The translations under genes and the position numbers were made by a program. From contig JAZRKQ010000002.1 of assembly GCA_045646385.1 (NCBI GenBank), positions 1-64,000 on the forward strand: 64,000 bases of DNA. Reading direction: 5' to 3'. This document shows, piece by piece, positions 18,982 to 27,733 of this stretch (position 1 is its first letter; every line of letters starts with the position of its first letter). Under the pieces are notes generated by a model. It saw nothing but the letters and a program-made list of their open reading frames with translations. It was not told the DNA's origin and searched no databases. Origin of the DNA: SIG455 sp045646385. GTDB taxonomy: Bacteria; Bacillota; Clostridia; UMGS1810.

Positions 18982-20427
18982 ATGATAAAAAGAAAAAAAG
19001 AAAGATATGCAAGAATTGGAGTTTTTGCTGTTGCCCACGCTGTGTACTGGGAACAGTTTGAAGGACTTTATGATAATATTATAAAATATCATAATGACTT
19101 TGTTGATAAAGTAAAAAGCAACGATGTAGAAGTAATTGATTTTGGAATGATTGATAGTTCTGAAAAAGCATATGCAATAATAAGCGATATTGCAGCAGCA
19201 GATGTTGATATTTTGATGTGCAATATGGTTACATATGCTACTTCATCAGTTTTTGCCCCAATTATAAAAAAGGTGGATGTTCCTGTAATCCTTACTGCTC
19301 TTCAACCATTGAATGGCTTGGATTACAACAAAGCATGTACTTTTATGCAACTTGAAAATGATAATATTTGTTCTGTACCCGAATTTACAGGTGTTGCTAT
19401 ACGAATGGGTAAAAAGGTGAACGATGTTATTATAGGAACATTATATGATGACAGTGAAGCAGATTCTCAAATTAGCAAATGGTGCGATATTGCAAAAGTT
19501 TTAAATAGTTTAAAAGGTGCACGAATAGGACTTATGGGGCATGTTTTGGAATCTATGTATGATATGCACGCTGATCCTACTGCCATTTCTGCAGCCTTCG
19601 GTCTTCATGTACCTCTCCTCGAAATTGATGATGTAATCGAAGTATACAACACGGTTACAGAAGATGAAATCGAAGAGAAAATAAAAGTGATAAACGAAGA
19701 ATTCGAAATGCCTGAACCAAAATCCGATCCTGTTACTTCTAAACTTACAGACAGCGATAAATATCAAGCAGCAAAATCTGCTGTAGCGTTAGACAAATTT
19801 GTAGAAAAGTACAATCTGACAGGACTTGCATACTATTATGAAGGTTTGCCTGAAAGTTTAAGCAGAAAAGTAGCAACCACATTTATTGTGGGAAACTCTA
19901 TTTTAAATGCTCAGGGTATACCGATGTGCGGTGAATTTGATATTAAAACCTGCATCGCCATGCTGATAATGGATAGATTGAATATCGGTGGAAGTTTTGC
20001 AGAATTTCATCCTTTTGATTTTAAAGAAGATTTTATTCTTGTTGGTCATGATGGACCTCACCATCTTGCAATTGCAGATGGCAAACCCATACTGAGAAGT
20101 TTGAAAAAATATCACGGAAAACCTGGAAGCGGTGCATCCGTAGAATTTAAACTTAAAGAAGGACCTATAACAATGCTCGGTATTACTCAAACTGCAAACG
20201 GTAAATTTAAGTTTGTAATCGGAGAAGGTATTTCGAAAAAAGGTCCTATCCCCCCTACCGGCAACACGAACACAAGAGGCTTTTTTGAACCGACAACACG
20301 TGAATTTATTAAAAAATGGGTTATGGAAGGTCCCACTCATCACTATGCATTGGGAATCGGACATCACGCTGATACTATAGCCAAGATTGCTGATATTCTT
20401 AATATAGAATATGTAATTGTAAAATAA
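18982..20427 (+). CDS. L-arabinose/L-fucose isomerase superfamily enzyme
   Basis: About 481 residues. The ATG at 18982 is favoured over GTG at 18973 because AGGATAGG sits 8 nt upstream. The N-terminal Rossmann-like domains include DVDILMCNMVTYATSS. Four plausible Mn2+ ligands align with L-arabinose isomerase: Glu in YYYEGLPES, Glu in GEFDIKTCIAMLIMD, His in GHDGPHH and His in GPTHHYALGIGHH. It should interconvert an aldose and a ketose. Divergence from true AraA and the locus context suggest another sugar, possibly a deoxy or amino derivative; this is inference. Confidence 0.7.
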   Translation: MIKRKKERYARIGVFAVAHAVYWEQFEGLYDNIIKYHNDFVDKVKSNDVEVIDFGMIDSSEKAYAIISDIAAADVDILMCNMVTYATSSVFAPIIKKVDVPVILTALQPLNGLDYNKACTFMQLENDNICSVPEFTGVAIRMGKKVNDVIIGTLYDDSEADSQISKWCDIAKVLNSLKGARIGLMGHVLESMYDMHADPTAISAAFGLHVPLLEIDDVIEVYNTVTEDEIEEKIKVINEEFEMPEPKSDPVTSKLTDSDKYQAAKSAVALDKFVEKYNLTGLAYYYEGLPESLSRKVATTFIVGNSILNAQGIPMCGEFDIKTCIAMLIMDRLNIGGSFAEFHPFDFKEDFILVGHDGPHHLAIADGKPILRSLKKYHGKPGSGASVEFKLKEGPITMLGITQTANGKFKFVIGEGISKKGPIPPTGNTNTRGFFEPTTREFIKKWVMEGPTHHYALGIGHHADTIAKIADILNIEYVIVK

Positions 20428-20465
20428 AGAAACAACTAAATCTATTTTAGGAGGTTTTAAACAAA

Positions 20466-21431
20466 ATGATTGCAGCAAAGCAAAAAGGCAGCAAAGTAAA
20501 AGATGCTGCTAAAATCAACTTGGGCAAAAACGACACTCTCATCGGTGAGATTAAAAAGAACAAACTAACGTATGCAATGGCTATACCAGGTATATTGTTC
20601 TTCCTTATTTTCCATTATGCTCCGATGTTCGGTGTAATAATTGCTTTTCAGGACTACTCCGTAGCGAGAGGTTTTTTCGCAAGTGAATGGGTAGGATTAA
20701 AACACATCATTGACTTCTGTAAGAGTGTTTACTTTACAAGAACGGTTACTAACACGGTTGTTATCAGTGTAATGAACCTTGTAATAGGTTTCCCTGCGCC
20801 AATAATTCTTGCGCTGTTACTTAATGAAATAAAATCAAGCGGATATAAACGAGTAGTACAGACGGTTACTTATATCCCCCACTTTATTTCAACAGTTATT
20901 ATCTGTGGTATGATATCAAAATTCTGTATGAAAGACGGAATGTTCAATATCATTCTGGGTTGGTTTGGCTTTGAGGCAAAAAACCTTCTGCAAGAGCCAG
21001 CGGCATTTAAGTGGATTTACGTATTGTCTGACCTGTGGCAACAGATAGGTTGGAACTCTATTATTTACTTGGCAGCGCTCACAAACGTAGACCCTACTTT
21101 GTATGAGGCGGCATCAATCGACGGTGCAGGCAAATTAAGACAGGTATTTGCAATCACAATCCCGTCAATTATCCCAACAGTTGTAACATTGTTTATTATG
21201 AGAATGGGTTCAATGCTCAGTGTGGGTCAAGATAAAATCCTGCTTTTGTATAACCCAACCATATACGAAACATCAGACGTAATCAATACATACGTTTACA
21301 GAAAAGGTCTGCTTGAGATGAACTACTCATACTCAACCGCAATAGGACTTTTTAATTCGCTGGTAAATCTGTGCTTTTTGAACGTATCTAACGCAATCAG
21401 CCGAAAAGTTACAGAAACAAGTTTGTGGTAA
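20466..21431 (+). CDS. ABC sugar transporter permease, LplB type
   Basis: Six-helix inner-membrane permease of the CUT1 carbohydrate family. The start MIAAKQKGSK is preceded by TAGGAGG. Conserved YAMAIPGILFFLIFHYAPMFG opens the first membrane segment. The EAA loop that docks the ATPase reads YEAASIDGAGKLRQVFAITIP. LplB-type permeases import oligosaccharides, often uronic-acid-containing ones, with an LplC-like partner, which is the next gene. No ATP-binding subunit is encoded nearby; such systems usually share one (MsmX/MsmK). Confidence 0.9.
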   Translation: MIAAKQKGSKVKDAAKINLGKNDTLIGEIKKNKLTYAMAIPGILFFLIFHYAPMFGVIIAFQDYSVARGFFASEWVGLKHIIDFCKSVYFTRTVTNTVVISVMNLVIGFPAPIILALLLNEIKSSGYKRVVQTVTYIPHFISTVIICGMISKFCMKDGMFNIILGWFGFEAKNLLQEPAAFKWIYVLSDLWQQIGWNSIIYLAALTNVDPTLYEAASIDGAGKLRQVFAITIPSIIPTVVTLFIMRMGSMLSVGQDKILLLYNPTIYETSDVINTYVYRKGLLEMNYSYSTAIGLFNSLVNLCFLNVSNAISRKVTETSLW

Positions 21432-21445
21432 GGAGGTGAGTCGTA

Positions 21446-22324
21446 ATGAAAATTAAAATCAGCAAATCAGAAAGAGCGTTCGATGTATTCAACGTGTTGT
21501 TTATGCTTTTTATGATACTCATTTGCTTGTATCCTTTTGTATACGTTTTGTTCGGCTCACTCAGTAATGCAGGCGAACTTATGAGAGTAAGAGGTCTTCT
21601 GTTCAGACCGGCAGGCTTTTCGTTAGACGGATATAAAGAAGTTTTGAAAAATAAAGACATTTACACAGGTTTTGCTAACTCTTTGTATTTTATAGTTGTG
21701 GGTACAACACTTTCAATCGTGGTGGGTTGCCTGTTGGCATTTGTACTTTCAAGACCATACCTTAAATATAAAGGCTTAATAATGAAATTTATGCTTGTTA
21801 CAATGTTTTTTAATGGCGGACTTATTCCAACATTCCTGGTTGTTAAAGGTTTGGGGCTTTATAACTCAAGATGGTCAATCATTCTTCTTACAATGCTCAG
21901 TACATATAACGTAATCGTACTGAAGAGTGCGTTTGACGGAATTCCGGCAAGTATTGAAGAATCAGCCCGTATAGACGGTGCCGGCAGTATGACGGTACTG
22001 TGGAAACTGGTAGTTCCGCTTTCAAAGGCTGCAATCGCAGTACAGATTCTGTTCTACGCAGTTGCAACATGGAACGCATGGTTTAACGCAATGATTTATT
22101 TGAAAGACCGTTCAATGCTTCCTATTCAGTTGATACTCCGTGAAATACTTCTCGATAACCAAAACACATCGGGTGGCGGCGTAGCATTGGAAGATAAAGC
22201 AGGTTTTTCAGACGTTATCAAGTATACAACAGTTATAGTAACAATAACACCAATTCTTTGTGTTTACCCGTTCCTGCAGAAACACTTTGTTAAGGGTGTA
22301 ATGATAGGTGCGGTTAAAGGTTAA
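21446..22324 (+). CDS. ABC sugar transporter permease, LplC/YtcP type
   Basis: Second CUT1 permease, 292 residues, begun after AAGGAGGTGAG 15 nt behind the LplB stop. The N-terminal FDVFNVLFMLFMILICLYPF is a membrane segment. The EAA loop IEESARIDGAGSMTVLWKLV contacts the shared ATPase. It ends MIGAVKG, the usual terminus of this family. It forms the heterodimeric channel with the preceding permease. Confidence 0.9.
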   Translation: MKIKISKSERAFDVFNVLFMLFMILICLYPFVYVLFGSLSNAGELMRVRGLLFRPAGFSLDGYKEVLKNKDIYTGFANSLYFIVVGTTLSIVVGCLLAFVLSRPYLKYKGLIMKFMLVTMFFNGGLIPTFLVVKGLGLYNSRWSIILLTMLSTYNVIVLKSAFDGIPASIEESARIDGAGSMTVLWKLVVPLSKAAIAVQILFYAVATWNAWFNAMIYLKDRSMLPIQLILREILLDNQNTSGGGVALEDKAGFSDVIKYTTVIVTITPILCVYPFLQKHFVKGVMIGAVKG

Positions 22325-22350
22325 AAATAAAAAAAGAGAGGAAGAAAAAG

Positions 22351-23919
22351 ATGAAAAAAGTAAGTAAAATCATTAGCATCATGTTGGTAGCACTAATGGC
22401 AATTACAATGTTTACTGGTTGCGGAGACGAAACCGCTACATCAAGCGACAGAAAACTGACCTACTGGATTGGAAACAGTATACAGAGTCATATCACAGAC
22501 TATAACGACGCTGTATCTTTACAGAAAATGCAAGAAAACATAGGCATTGAAGTTGATTTCATTCATCCTACATCAGCCGCATGGGAAGAACAGTTTAATA
22601 TTATGATTGCTTCAGGCGACCTTACAGATCTTATACAATGGAACTGGAGCACGAAGTACAAAGGTGGATACGATGGTGCATTAGCAGATGGATTAATAGT
22701 TGATTTATCAGACAAACTTAATAAAATGCCCAATTTTAAGAAAATTCTTGAAGAAAATCCTGATTTTGATAAAACAAGTAGAACAGTCGATGGTAAATTA
22801 CTTTTTGTTAGTTCTATTACAAATGATATAGTAACAAATTCAAACTTAGGTCCAATGATCCGTAAAGACTGGCTTGATAAATTAGGACTTAAAATGCCTG
22901 AAACAATGGACGATTGGTACACAGTTTTAAAAGCATTTAAGGAGAAAGACCCCAACGGCAACGGTAAAGCAGATGAAATTCCACTTGCCTGCACTAAATC
23001 TCCTGCTTTTAACTGGTTTGCATCAGCATACGGAACTAAAAAAAGCGATGTGTATGTGAAAAACGGGAAAGTTGTATATGGTACAATACAGCCCGAATTT
23101 AAAGAGTTCATTACTGAAATGAACAAATGGTACAATGAAGGTCTTATTGATAATGAATTTTCTGCTTTAGATAAAGCAACTGCTGACGCTAACATGACAA
23201 CTGACATTTCAGGTGCAACAATAGGTTATGTAGGCGGAAATATGGGTAGTTACCTTGCTGCAAGAAAAGGCGACGCTTCCTACAACCTGGTAGCAGCACC
23301 CTGGCCTTCCAAAACATCAGGTACACCCAACTACATCGGTACACAGCTTAACAGAAAAGGCGGAAATGATGTAGGTACAGTAATTACTACAAAATGTAAA
23401 GATTTAGACTTAGCGTTGGAATTCCTTGATTATGGATACAGCGAAGAGGCTACAATTCTCCAAAACTGGGGTATTGAAGGTAAAACATACACAATTGAAA
23501 ACGGTGAATACAAACTTACAGATTATGTTCTTAACAACCCCGATGGCAAATCGATCGTACAGGCTATGACACCTATCGCATTTACTGCATACGGAATTCC
23601 TGCAAAAGTTACGGACGGAAAAGCATATTCTATGGTACAATATGCACTTCCTCAGCAGGCTGATGCATCAGTAACTTGGGCAAAAGGTGATTACGGTCTT
23701 ATGACAGACCTCTGGCCAATGACCGCTGAAGAAAAAACACGTATTTCTGAAATTATGACAGAAATGCAGGCTTATGAAGATGAAATGTACACAAAAATGA
23801 TTATGGGAATTGAACCTGTAGAAAATTTCGATAAGTTCGTTGCTGAAATGGAAAAATTCGGTGTTAAAGAACTCGAAAAGATTTACCAAACTGCTTACGA
23901 CAGATTTATCTCTGAATAA
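22351..23919 (+). CDS. Extracellular sugar-binding lipoprotein (LplA-like)
   Basis: 522 residues. The signal peptide ends in lipobox FTGC with lipidated Cys24, so the protein is tethered outside the membrane. Family 1 solute-binding fold: DLTDLIQWNWS and EKDPNGNGKADEIPLA, the latter a calcium-binding-like loop typical of LplA/AlgQ-type proteins. It delivers oligosaccharides to the two permeases just upstream. Placement last in the transporter block, followed by a perfect palindrome, fits high expression of the binding protein. Confidence 0.9.
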   Translation: MKKVSKIISIMLVALMAITMFTGCGDETATSSDRKLTYWIGNSIQSHITDYNDAVSLQKMQENIGIEVDFIHPTSAAWEEQFNIMIASGDLTDLIQWNWSTKYKGGYDGALADGLIVDLSDKLNKMPNFKKILEENPDFDKTSRTVDGKLLFVSSITNDIVTNSNLGPMIRKDWLDKLGLKMPETMDDWYTVLKAFKEKDPNGNGKADEIPLACTKSPAFNWFASAYGTKKSDVYVKNGKVVYGTIQPEFKEFITEMNKWYNEGLIDNEFSALDKATADANMTTDISGATIGYVGGNMGSYLAARKGDASYNLVAAPWPSKTSGTPNYIGTQLNRKGGNDVGTVITTKCKDLDLALEFLDYGYSEEATILQNWGIEGKTYTIENGEYKLTDYVLNNPDGKSIVQAMTPIAFTAYGIPAKVTDGKAYSMVQYALPQQADASVTWAKGDYGLMTDLWPMTAEEKTRISEIMTEMQAYEDEMYTKMIMGIEPVENFDKFVAEMEKFGVKELEKIYQTAYDRFISE

Positions 23920-23950
23920 TATTCATATTATATAAATTTATCATTGTATT

Positions 23951-23990
23951 AAACATTTGCTACGGTACATATGTACCGTAGCAAATGTTT
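23951..23990. repeat. Perfect 40-bp palindrome between binding-protein and epimerase genes
   Basis: The left half AAACATTTGCTACGGTACAT is followed with no spacer by its exact reverse complement. The right arm ends directly before GGAGGG, the ribosome-binding site of the next gene. There is no T-run on either side, so it is not a standard terminator. In RNA it would make a near-20-bp hairpin abutting the SD. It may be a 3'-end stabiliser or processing site for the binding-protein mRNA, a translation-attenuating hairpin, or an operator. Confidence 0.8.
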
Positions 23991-24002
23991 GGAGGGTGAA
24001 AT

Positions 24003-24881
24003 ATGCTTCTCGTAACGTCAACTTATCCTGTAGGAAAAAGATTTGGTGATGAAAAAGCCATTGAATTGTTAGCAGATGCCGGTTTTGATGCATTGGATTA
24101 CAGCGCATTTCATATGAAAGATAATGACTCCCCTCTTTGTCAAAATGATTATAAAGACTATGCCATGTATTTGAAAAATATTGCATTAAACAAAGGTGTT
24201 TCATTTGTTCAGGCACATGCCCCTATGCCTCTTAGTAATTGCGACAAAGAATATATAGACGATTTTAAAAAGCGTATAATCAAATCTATGGAAGCAACTT
24301 CAATTATGGGTGCGCAGATAATAGTTGTACATCCATTACACTATTTAGAGTATGAAGATAATAAGTATAAATTATATGATATAAATATGGATTTTTATCG
24401 TGAACTTATTCCCTATGCAGAAAAATTTAATATTAAAATCGCATGCGAGAATATGTTTCAGGTAAATTCAAAGGGTATGGTAGTAGATAGTGTATGTGCT
24501 TCTCATGAAGAATTCAATAAATATATAGATGACATTTCTAACCCATGGTTTACTGGGTGTCTTGACCTCGGTCATTGTGAAGTGTGCGGAAGAAAAGCAC
24601 AAGACGAGATACGCTATATCGGCAGTAGTCGCATAAGCGCTTTGCATATTCACGATAATGACAGAAAAAGCGACCTGCACAAATTACCAGGGACAGTTTC
24701 TATGGATTGGGAAGAAATATGCAAAACTTTGGCGCAAGTTAACTATACAGGCAACTTTACCTTTGAAGTTAATGGTTATCTTGATGCGTATGCTGATGAT
24801 TTTGTGCCTGTAGCACTCAAGTTTATGCATGACACAGGCAGATATTTTATATCAAGAATAAAGCACTATAAAAATATATAA
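24003..24881 (+). CDS. Sugar phosphate isomerase/epimerase, AP-endonuclease-2-like TIM barrel
   Basis: 292 residues, SD GGAGGGTG. The xylose-isomerase-like TIM barrel shows FVQAHAPMP, ATSIMGAQIIVVHPLHY, IACENMFQ, GCLDLGHCEVCG and ALHIHDND, whose Glu, Asp and His residues are the usual divalent-metal ligands. The family covers many keto-sugar epimerases and isomerases, so the substrate cannot be read off. Co-directional with the importer and the GH130-like gene, it likely processes the imported monosaccharide. Confidence 0.75.
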   Translation: MLLVTSTYPVGKRFGDEKAIELLADAGFDALDYSAFHMKDNDSPLCQNDYKDYAMYLKNIALNKGVSFVQAHAPMPLSNCDKEYIDDFKKRIIKSMEATSIMGAQIIVVHPLHYLEYEDNKYKLYDINMDFYRELIPYAEKFNIKIACENMFQVNSKGMVVDSVCASHEEFNKYIDDISNPWFTGCLDLGHCEVCGRKAQDEIRYIGSSRISALHIHDNDRKSDLHKLPGTVSMDWEEICKTLAQVNYTGNFTFEVNGYLDAYADDFVPVALKFMHDTGRYFISRIKHYKNI

Positions 24882-24914
24882 TATGTTCATAAATACATAA
24901 AAAGGAGAACCATA

Positions 24915-25868
24915 ATGAAGAAAGACGCAACAAGAATTTTAAAACGTTATGAAAATAATCCTGTTCTGGATGTGAAGGATTATCCTGGCATAGCGCAACT
25001 CTATAATCCCTCCGCAGTTAAGTTTGGCGATGAAATAATCGTACTTGTTTCTGTAGTTGAACACGCTGCTACACGCGGTTATGGAAGAGATGTAGGACAA
25101 ACAAGAATTGCAAGGAGCAAAGACGGAATTCATTTTGAACTCAGTGACGAGGATTTCATTTATGTACCTGACGAATGGTATGGTGCAGAATTGTATCATC
25201 ATTTTATTGACAATCGCGTAACTAAAATTGATGATACATACTATATAGTGACTCCTATTATGGTAAACGGGTTTCAGTGCCCTGTAGGTATGCTTGGTAA
25301 AACTAAGGATTTCAAAAAGTATGAGCCTATTGACATAATAACTGCTCCAAGAAACAGAGGGGCATCGTTATTCCCCGAAAAAATAAATGGAAAGTATTAC
25401 AAACTTGACCGTCCGGGCGGTGGTGATGACCATGCTGATATTTGGATTTCTGCAAGCGAAGACCTTATCCACTGGGGAGAATTCAAACCTCTTTTAGCAC
25501 CAAATTACCGTTTTTGGAATGCTGATAAGATTGGCCCCACTCCACCAATTAAAACTTCTAAAGGCTGGCTTGAAATTATGCACGGTGTATTCACACCTGC
25601 AGGCGGAACAGCATATTATCTCGGTGCTGTTTTGCTTGATTTGGAACAACCATGGAAAATAATCGGTAAAACCAACAGTTATATTTTAGCCCCTGAAATG
25701 CCTTATGAAATGCATGGAAATTGCGATAATACTGTTTTTGCATGCGGTGCAATTGCTGATGAAAAAACAGATGAATTTACTCTGTATTATGGTGGCTGTG
25801 ATAAATATATTTGTATGGCAAAAGGTTCTTTGTCAGAATTAATAAATGCCTGCATAGAGGGCTTATAA
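24915..25868 (+). CDS. GH130-type beta-mannoside phosphorylase-like protein
   Basis: 317 residues, five-bladed propeller family. LKRYENNPVLDVKDYPG at the front, ARSKDGIHFELSDE, the YYKLDRPGGGDDHADIWIS segment and LIHWGEFKPLLAP match GH130. The catalytic acid region is FIDNRVTKIDDTYYIV, where IDNR replaces the common EDPR but keeps the Asp. Such enzymes phosphorolyse beta-mannosides to mannose-1-phosphate, or hydrolyse them. Together with the mutase downstream and manA in the left arm, this suggests mannose in the substrate (inference). Confidence 0.78.
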   Translation: MKKDATRILKRYENNPVLDVKDYPGIAQLYNPSAVKFGDEIIVLVSVVEHAATRGYGRDVGQTRIARSKDGIHFELSDEDFIYVPDEWYGAELYHHFIDNRVTKIDDTYYIVTPIMVNGFQCPVGMLGKTKDFKKYEPIDIITAPRNRGASLFPEKINGKYYKLDRPGGGDDHADIWISASEDLIHWGEFKPLLAPNYRFWNADKIGPTPPIKTSKGWLEIMHGVFTPAGGTAYYLGAVLLDLEQPWKIIGKTNSYILAPEMPYEMHGNCDNTVFACGAIADEKTDEFTLYYGGCDKYICMAKGSLSELINACIEGL

Positions 25869-25891
25869 TAAATATTAAACAGCAATTTTAA

Positions 25892-25931
25892 AGACATCGG
25901 CACACATTCAAAGCCGATGTCTGATTTTTTT
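25892..25931 (+). terminator. Rho-independent terminator of the rightward arm
   Basis: AGACATCGGC (25892-25901) pairs perfectly with GCCGATGTCT (25913-25922) across an 11-nt loop, followed by GA and seven T. It ends the transcript after the GH130-like gene. Confidence 0.9.
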
Positions 25932-25953
25932 AATATATTAAGGAATGATTACT

Positions 25954-27621
25954 ATGAATTACAAAGAAAAATATGAGAAATGGTTACAAAGCGATTTTAT
26001 AGATGAAGATACAAAAAAGGAACTTGAAATTCTTACAGAAGATGAAATTGAAGATAGATTTTACTGCGATTTAGAATTTGGAACAGGCGGGTTACGTGGT
26101 ATAATGGGTGCCGGTAGCAACAGAATGAATATTTATACCGTTCGTCTTGCCACTCAAGGTCTTGCTAACGAAATTTTAAATCTTGGAAACGAGGCATTGG
26201 AAAAGGGAGTAGTAATAGCATATGATTCAAGGCACAACTCCGCAAAATTTGCTGAAGAGTGTACTAAAGTGCTGTGTGCAAATGGAATTAAAACTTATTT
26301 GTTTGATGATTTAAGACCAACTCCCGAACTTTCTTTTGCAGTAAGGCATCTTGGTTGTATAAGAGGCATTGTTATTACAGCCAGTCATAATCCGAAAGAA
26401 TACAATGGCTACAAAGTATACGGAGAAGATGGAGGTCAAATCCCCCCTGAAACTGCAAAAACAATTATGAATTACATAAATAACATTGATATATTTAATG
26501 ATGTGCACACTAGCGAATCAAACAATGCAATAATCATTGGAAACGAAATTGACCGTGCATACCTTGATGCTGTAGAATCTCAATCTTTTGGTATAAAAAT
26601 ACCAGATGATTTTAAAGTAATATATACCCCGCTTCACGGTGCCGGAAATAAACTTGTAAGAAAGATTCTTTCCCAAATTGGTATTAAAAATGTCTTTACT
26701 GTTCCTGAACAGGAATTACCTGACGGGGATTTTCCTACTGTAACATCACCTAATCCTGAAAATCCTGAGGCATTTGAACTTTCAATAGAATACGCAAAAA
26801 GACTAAACGCTGACATAATATTGGGCACAGATCCGGACAGCGATAGAATTGGTGTGGTTATTAAAAATCATAATGGAGAATATATAACACTGAATGGCAA
26901 CCAAACAGGCGTGTTGCTGTGCGAATATATTCTTAAAGCCATGCAGAACAATTCTACTATTTCGAAAAGTTCTGTTGTCGTTAAAACAATAGTAACTACC
27001 GAAATGATTAAAACTATCACTGATAAGTTTGATGTTACAATGATTGACGTATTAACAGGATTCAAGTTTATCGGAGAGCAAATTAAATTATTAGAAAACG
27101 TTGGTACTCCCGAAAATTTTGTATTTGGTTTAGAAGAAAGTTATGGTTATTTAAAAGGAACATACACAAGAGATAAAGATGCTGTAGTATCGGCTATGTT
27201 GATTGCAGAACTAGCCGCCGATTGCAAATCAAAAGGGATATCACTTTATGAAAAACTTACAGAACTTTATGAAGAATACGGATATCACATTGAGGCGTTG
27301 GAAACAAAAACATTAAATGGTGCCGACGGTAAAAGACAGATTGACAAAATTATGGATAAATTCAGAAATAAACAACTTCCTTTAGATATTTTGAAAGTAA
27401 AAGATTATTCAAAAGGAATAGATGGTCTCCCAAAATCTGATGTTTTAAAATTCTTCTTAAAAAATAATTGTTGGTTTGCAGTAAGACCCTCTGGAACAGA
27501 ACCCAAAATCAAATTTTATTTTGGAGTAAGTTCAAATTCTATGGAAAAATCTATTCTTGAATTACAAAATCTTAAAAACACAGTTTTGAAATTGGCAAAT
27601 AAATTTACATACGAAACATAA
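25954..27621 (+). CDS. Phosphoglucomutase/phosphomannomutase
   Basis: About 555 residues. The ATG at 25954 is taken because AAGGA ends 9 nt before it; an ATG at 25945 touches that SD. Alpha-D-phosphohexomutase signatures in order: FGTGGLRGIMGAG, the active-site phosphoserine loop ITASHNPKEYNGYKVYG, the metal loop GTDPDSDRIGV, sugar-binding GLEESYGYLKGTYTRDKDAV and the phosphate-binding RPSGTEPKIKFYF. It converts hexose-1- and hexose-6-phosphates and could take mannose-1-phosphate from the GH130 enzyme. It lies after a terminator, so may be transcribed separately. Its stop codon abuts a tRNA-Leu fragment. Confidence 0.9.
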   Translation: MNYKEKYEKWLQSDFIDEDTKKELEILTEDEIEDRFYCDLEFGTGGLRGIMGAGSNRMNIYTVRLATQGLANEILNLGNEALEKGVVIAYDSRHNSAKFAEECTKVLCANGIKTYLFDDLRPTPELSFAVRHLGCIRGIVITASHNPKEYNGYKVYGEDGGQIPPETAKTIMNYINNIDIFNDVHTSESNNAIIIGNEIDRAYLDAVESQSFGIKIPDDFKVIYTPLHGAGNKLVRKILSQIGIKNVFTVPEQELPDGDFPTVTSPNPENPEAFELSIEYAKRLNADIILGTDPDSDRIGVVIKNHNGEYITLNGNQTGVLLCEYILKAMQNNSTISKSSVVVKTIVTTEMIKTITDKFDVTMIDVLTGFKFIGEQIKLLENVGTPENFVFGLEESYGYLKGTYTRDKDAVVSAMLIAELAADCKSKGISLYEKLTELYEEYGYHIEALETKTLNGADGKRQIDKIMDKFRNKQLPLDILKVKDYSKGIDGLPKSDVLKFFLKNNCWFAVRPSGTEPKIKFYFGVSSNSMEKSILELQNLKNTVLKLANKFTYET

Positions 27622-27675
27622 CCATTAGGTTCTTGTGCCCCAGTGGCGTGCAGGTTCGACCCCTGTCATCCGCAT
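27622..27675 (+). pseudogene. tRNA-Leu 3' fragment lacking its 5' half
   Basis: The segment carries a TTAGGT anticodon-loop-like stretch, a long variable arm (GCC...GGC stem), a T-arm with GGTTCGACC closed by GCAGG/CCTGT, and acceptor CATCCGC plus A. This is a class II tRNA 3' half, best matching tRNA-Leu (probably TAG anticodon). The matching 5' acceptor GCGGATG, D-arm and 5' anticodon strand are absent; the sequence upstream is the end of the mutase gene. It is followed by its own terminator. Confidence 0.7.
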
Positions 27676-27680
27676 AGTGA

Positions 27681-27710
27681 AGAGTTCTGTTTATGCAGGA
27701 CTCTTTTTTT
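27681..27710 (+). terminator. Terminator behind the tRNA-Leu fragment
   Basis: AGAGTTCTG pairs with CAGGACTCT (one G-T) over a 5-nt loop, followed by seven T. Confidence 0.85.
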
Positions 27711-27733
27711 ATGATTATGACTGCGTTTTCGCA

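Noticed and set aside
19903..20478. 191-codon frame opposite the isomerase
   Set aside because: Cys/Phe-rich nonsense composition, covers the 3' end of a well-supported CDS.
22563..23207. 214-codon frame opposite the sugar-binding lipoprotein gene
   Set aside because: Lies wholly inside a clear CDS on the other strand, with no SD and no homologous motif. An antisense shadow.
20466..23919. Missing ABC ATPase taken as a gene loss
   Set aside because: LplABC-type CUT1 importers normally lack a local ATPase and use a shared MsmX/MsmK-type subunit.
23951..23990. Palindrome as a Rho-independent terminator
   Set aside because: No T-run follows on either strand and the next gene's SD begins immediately.
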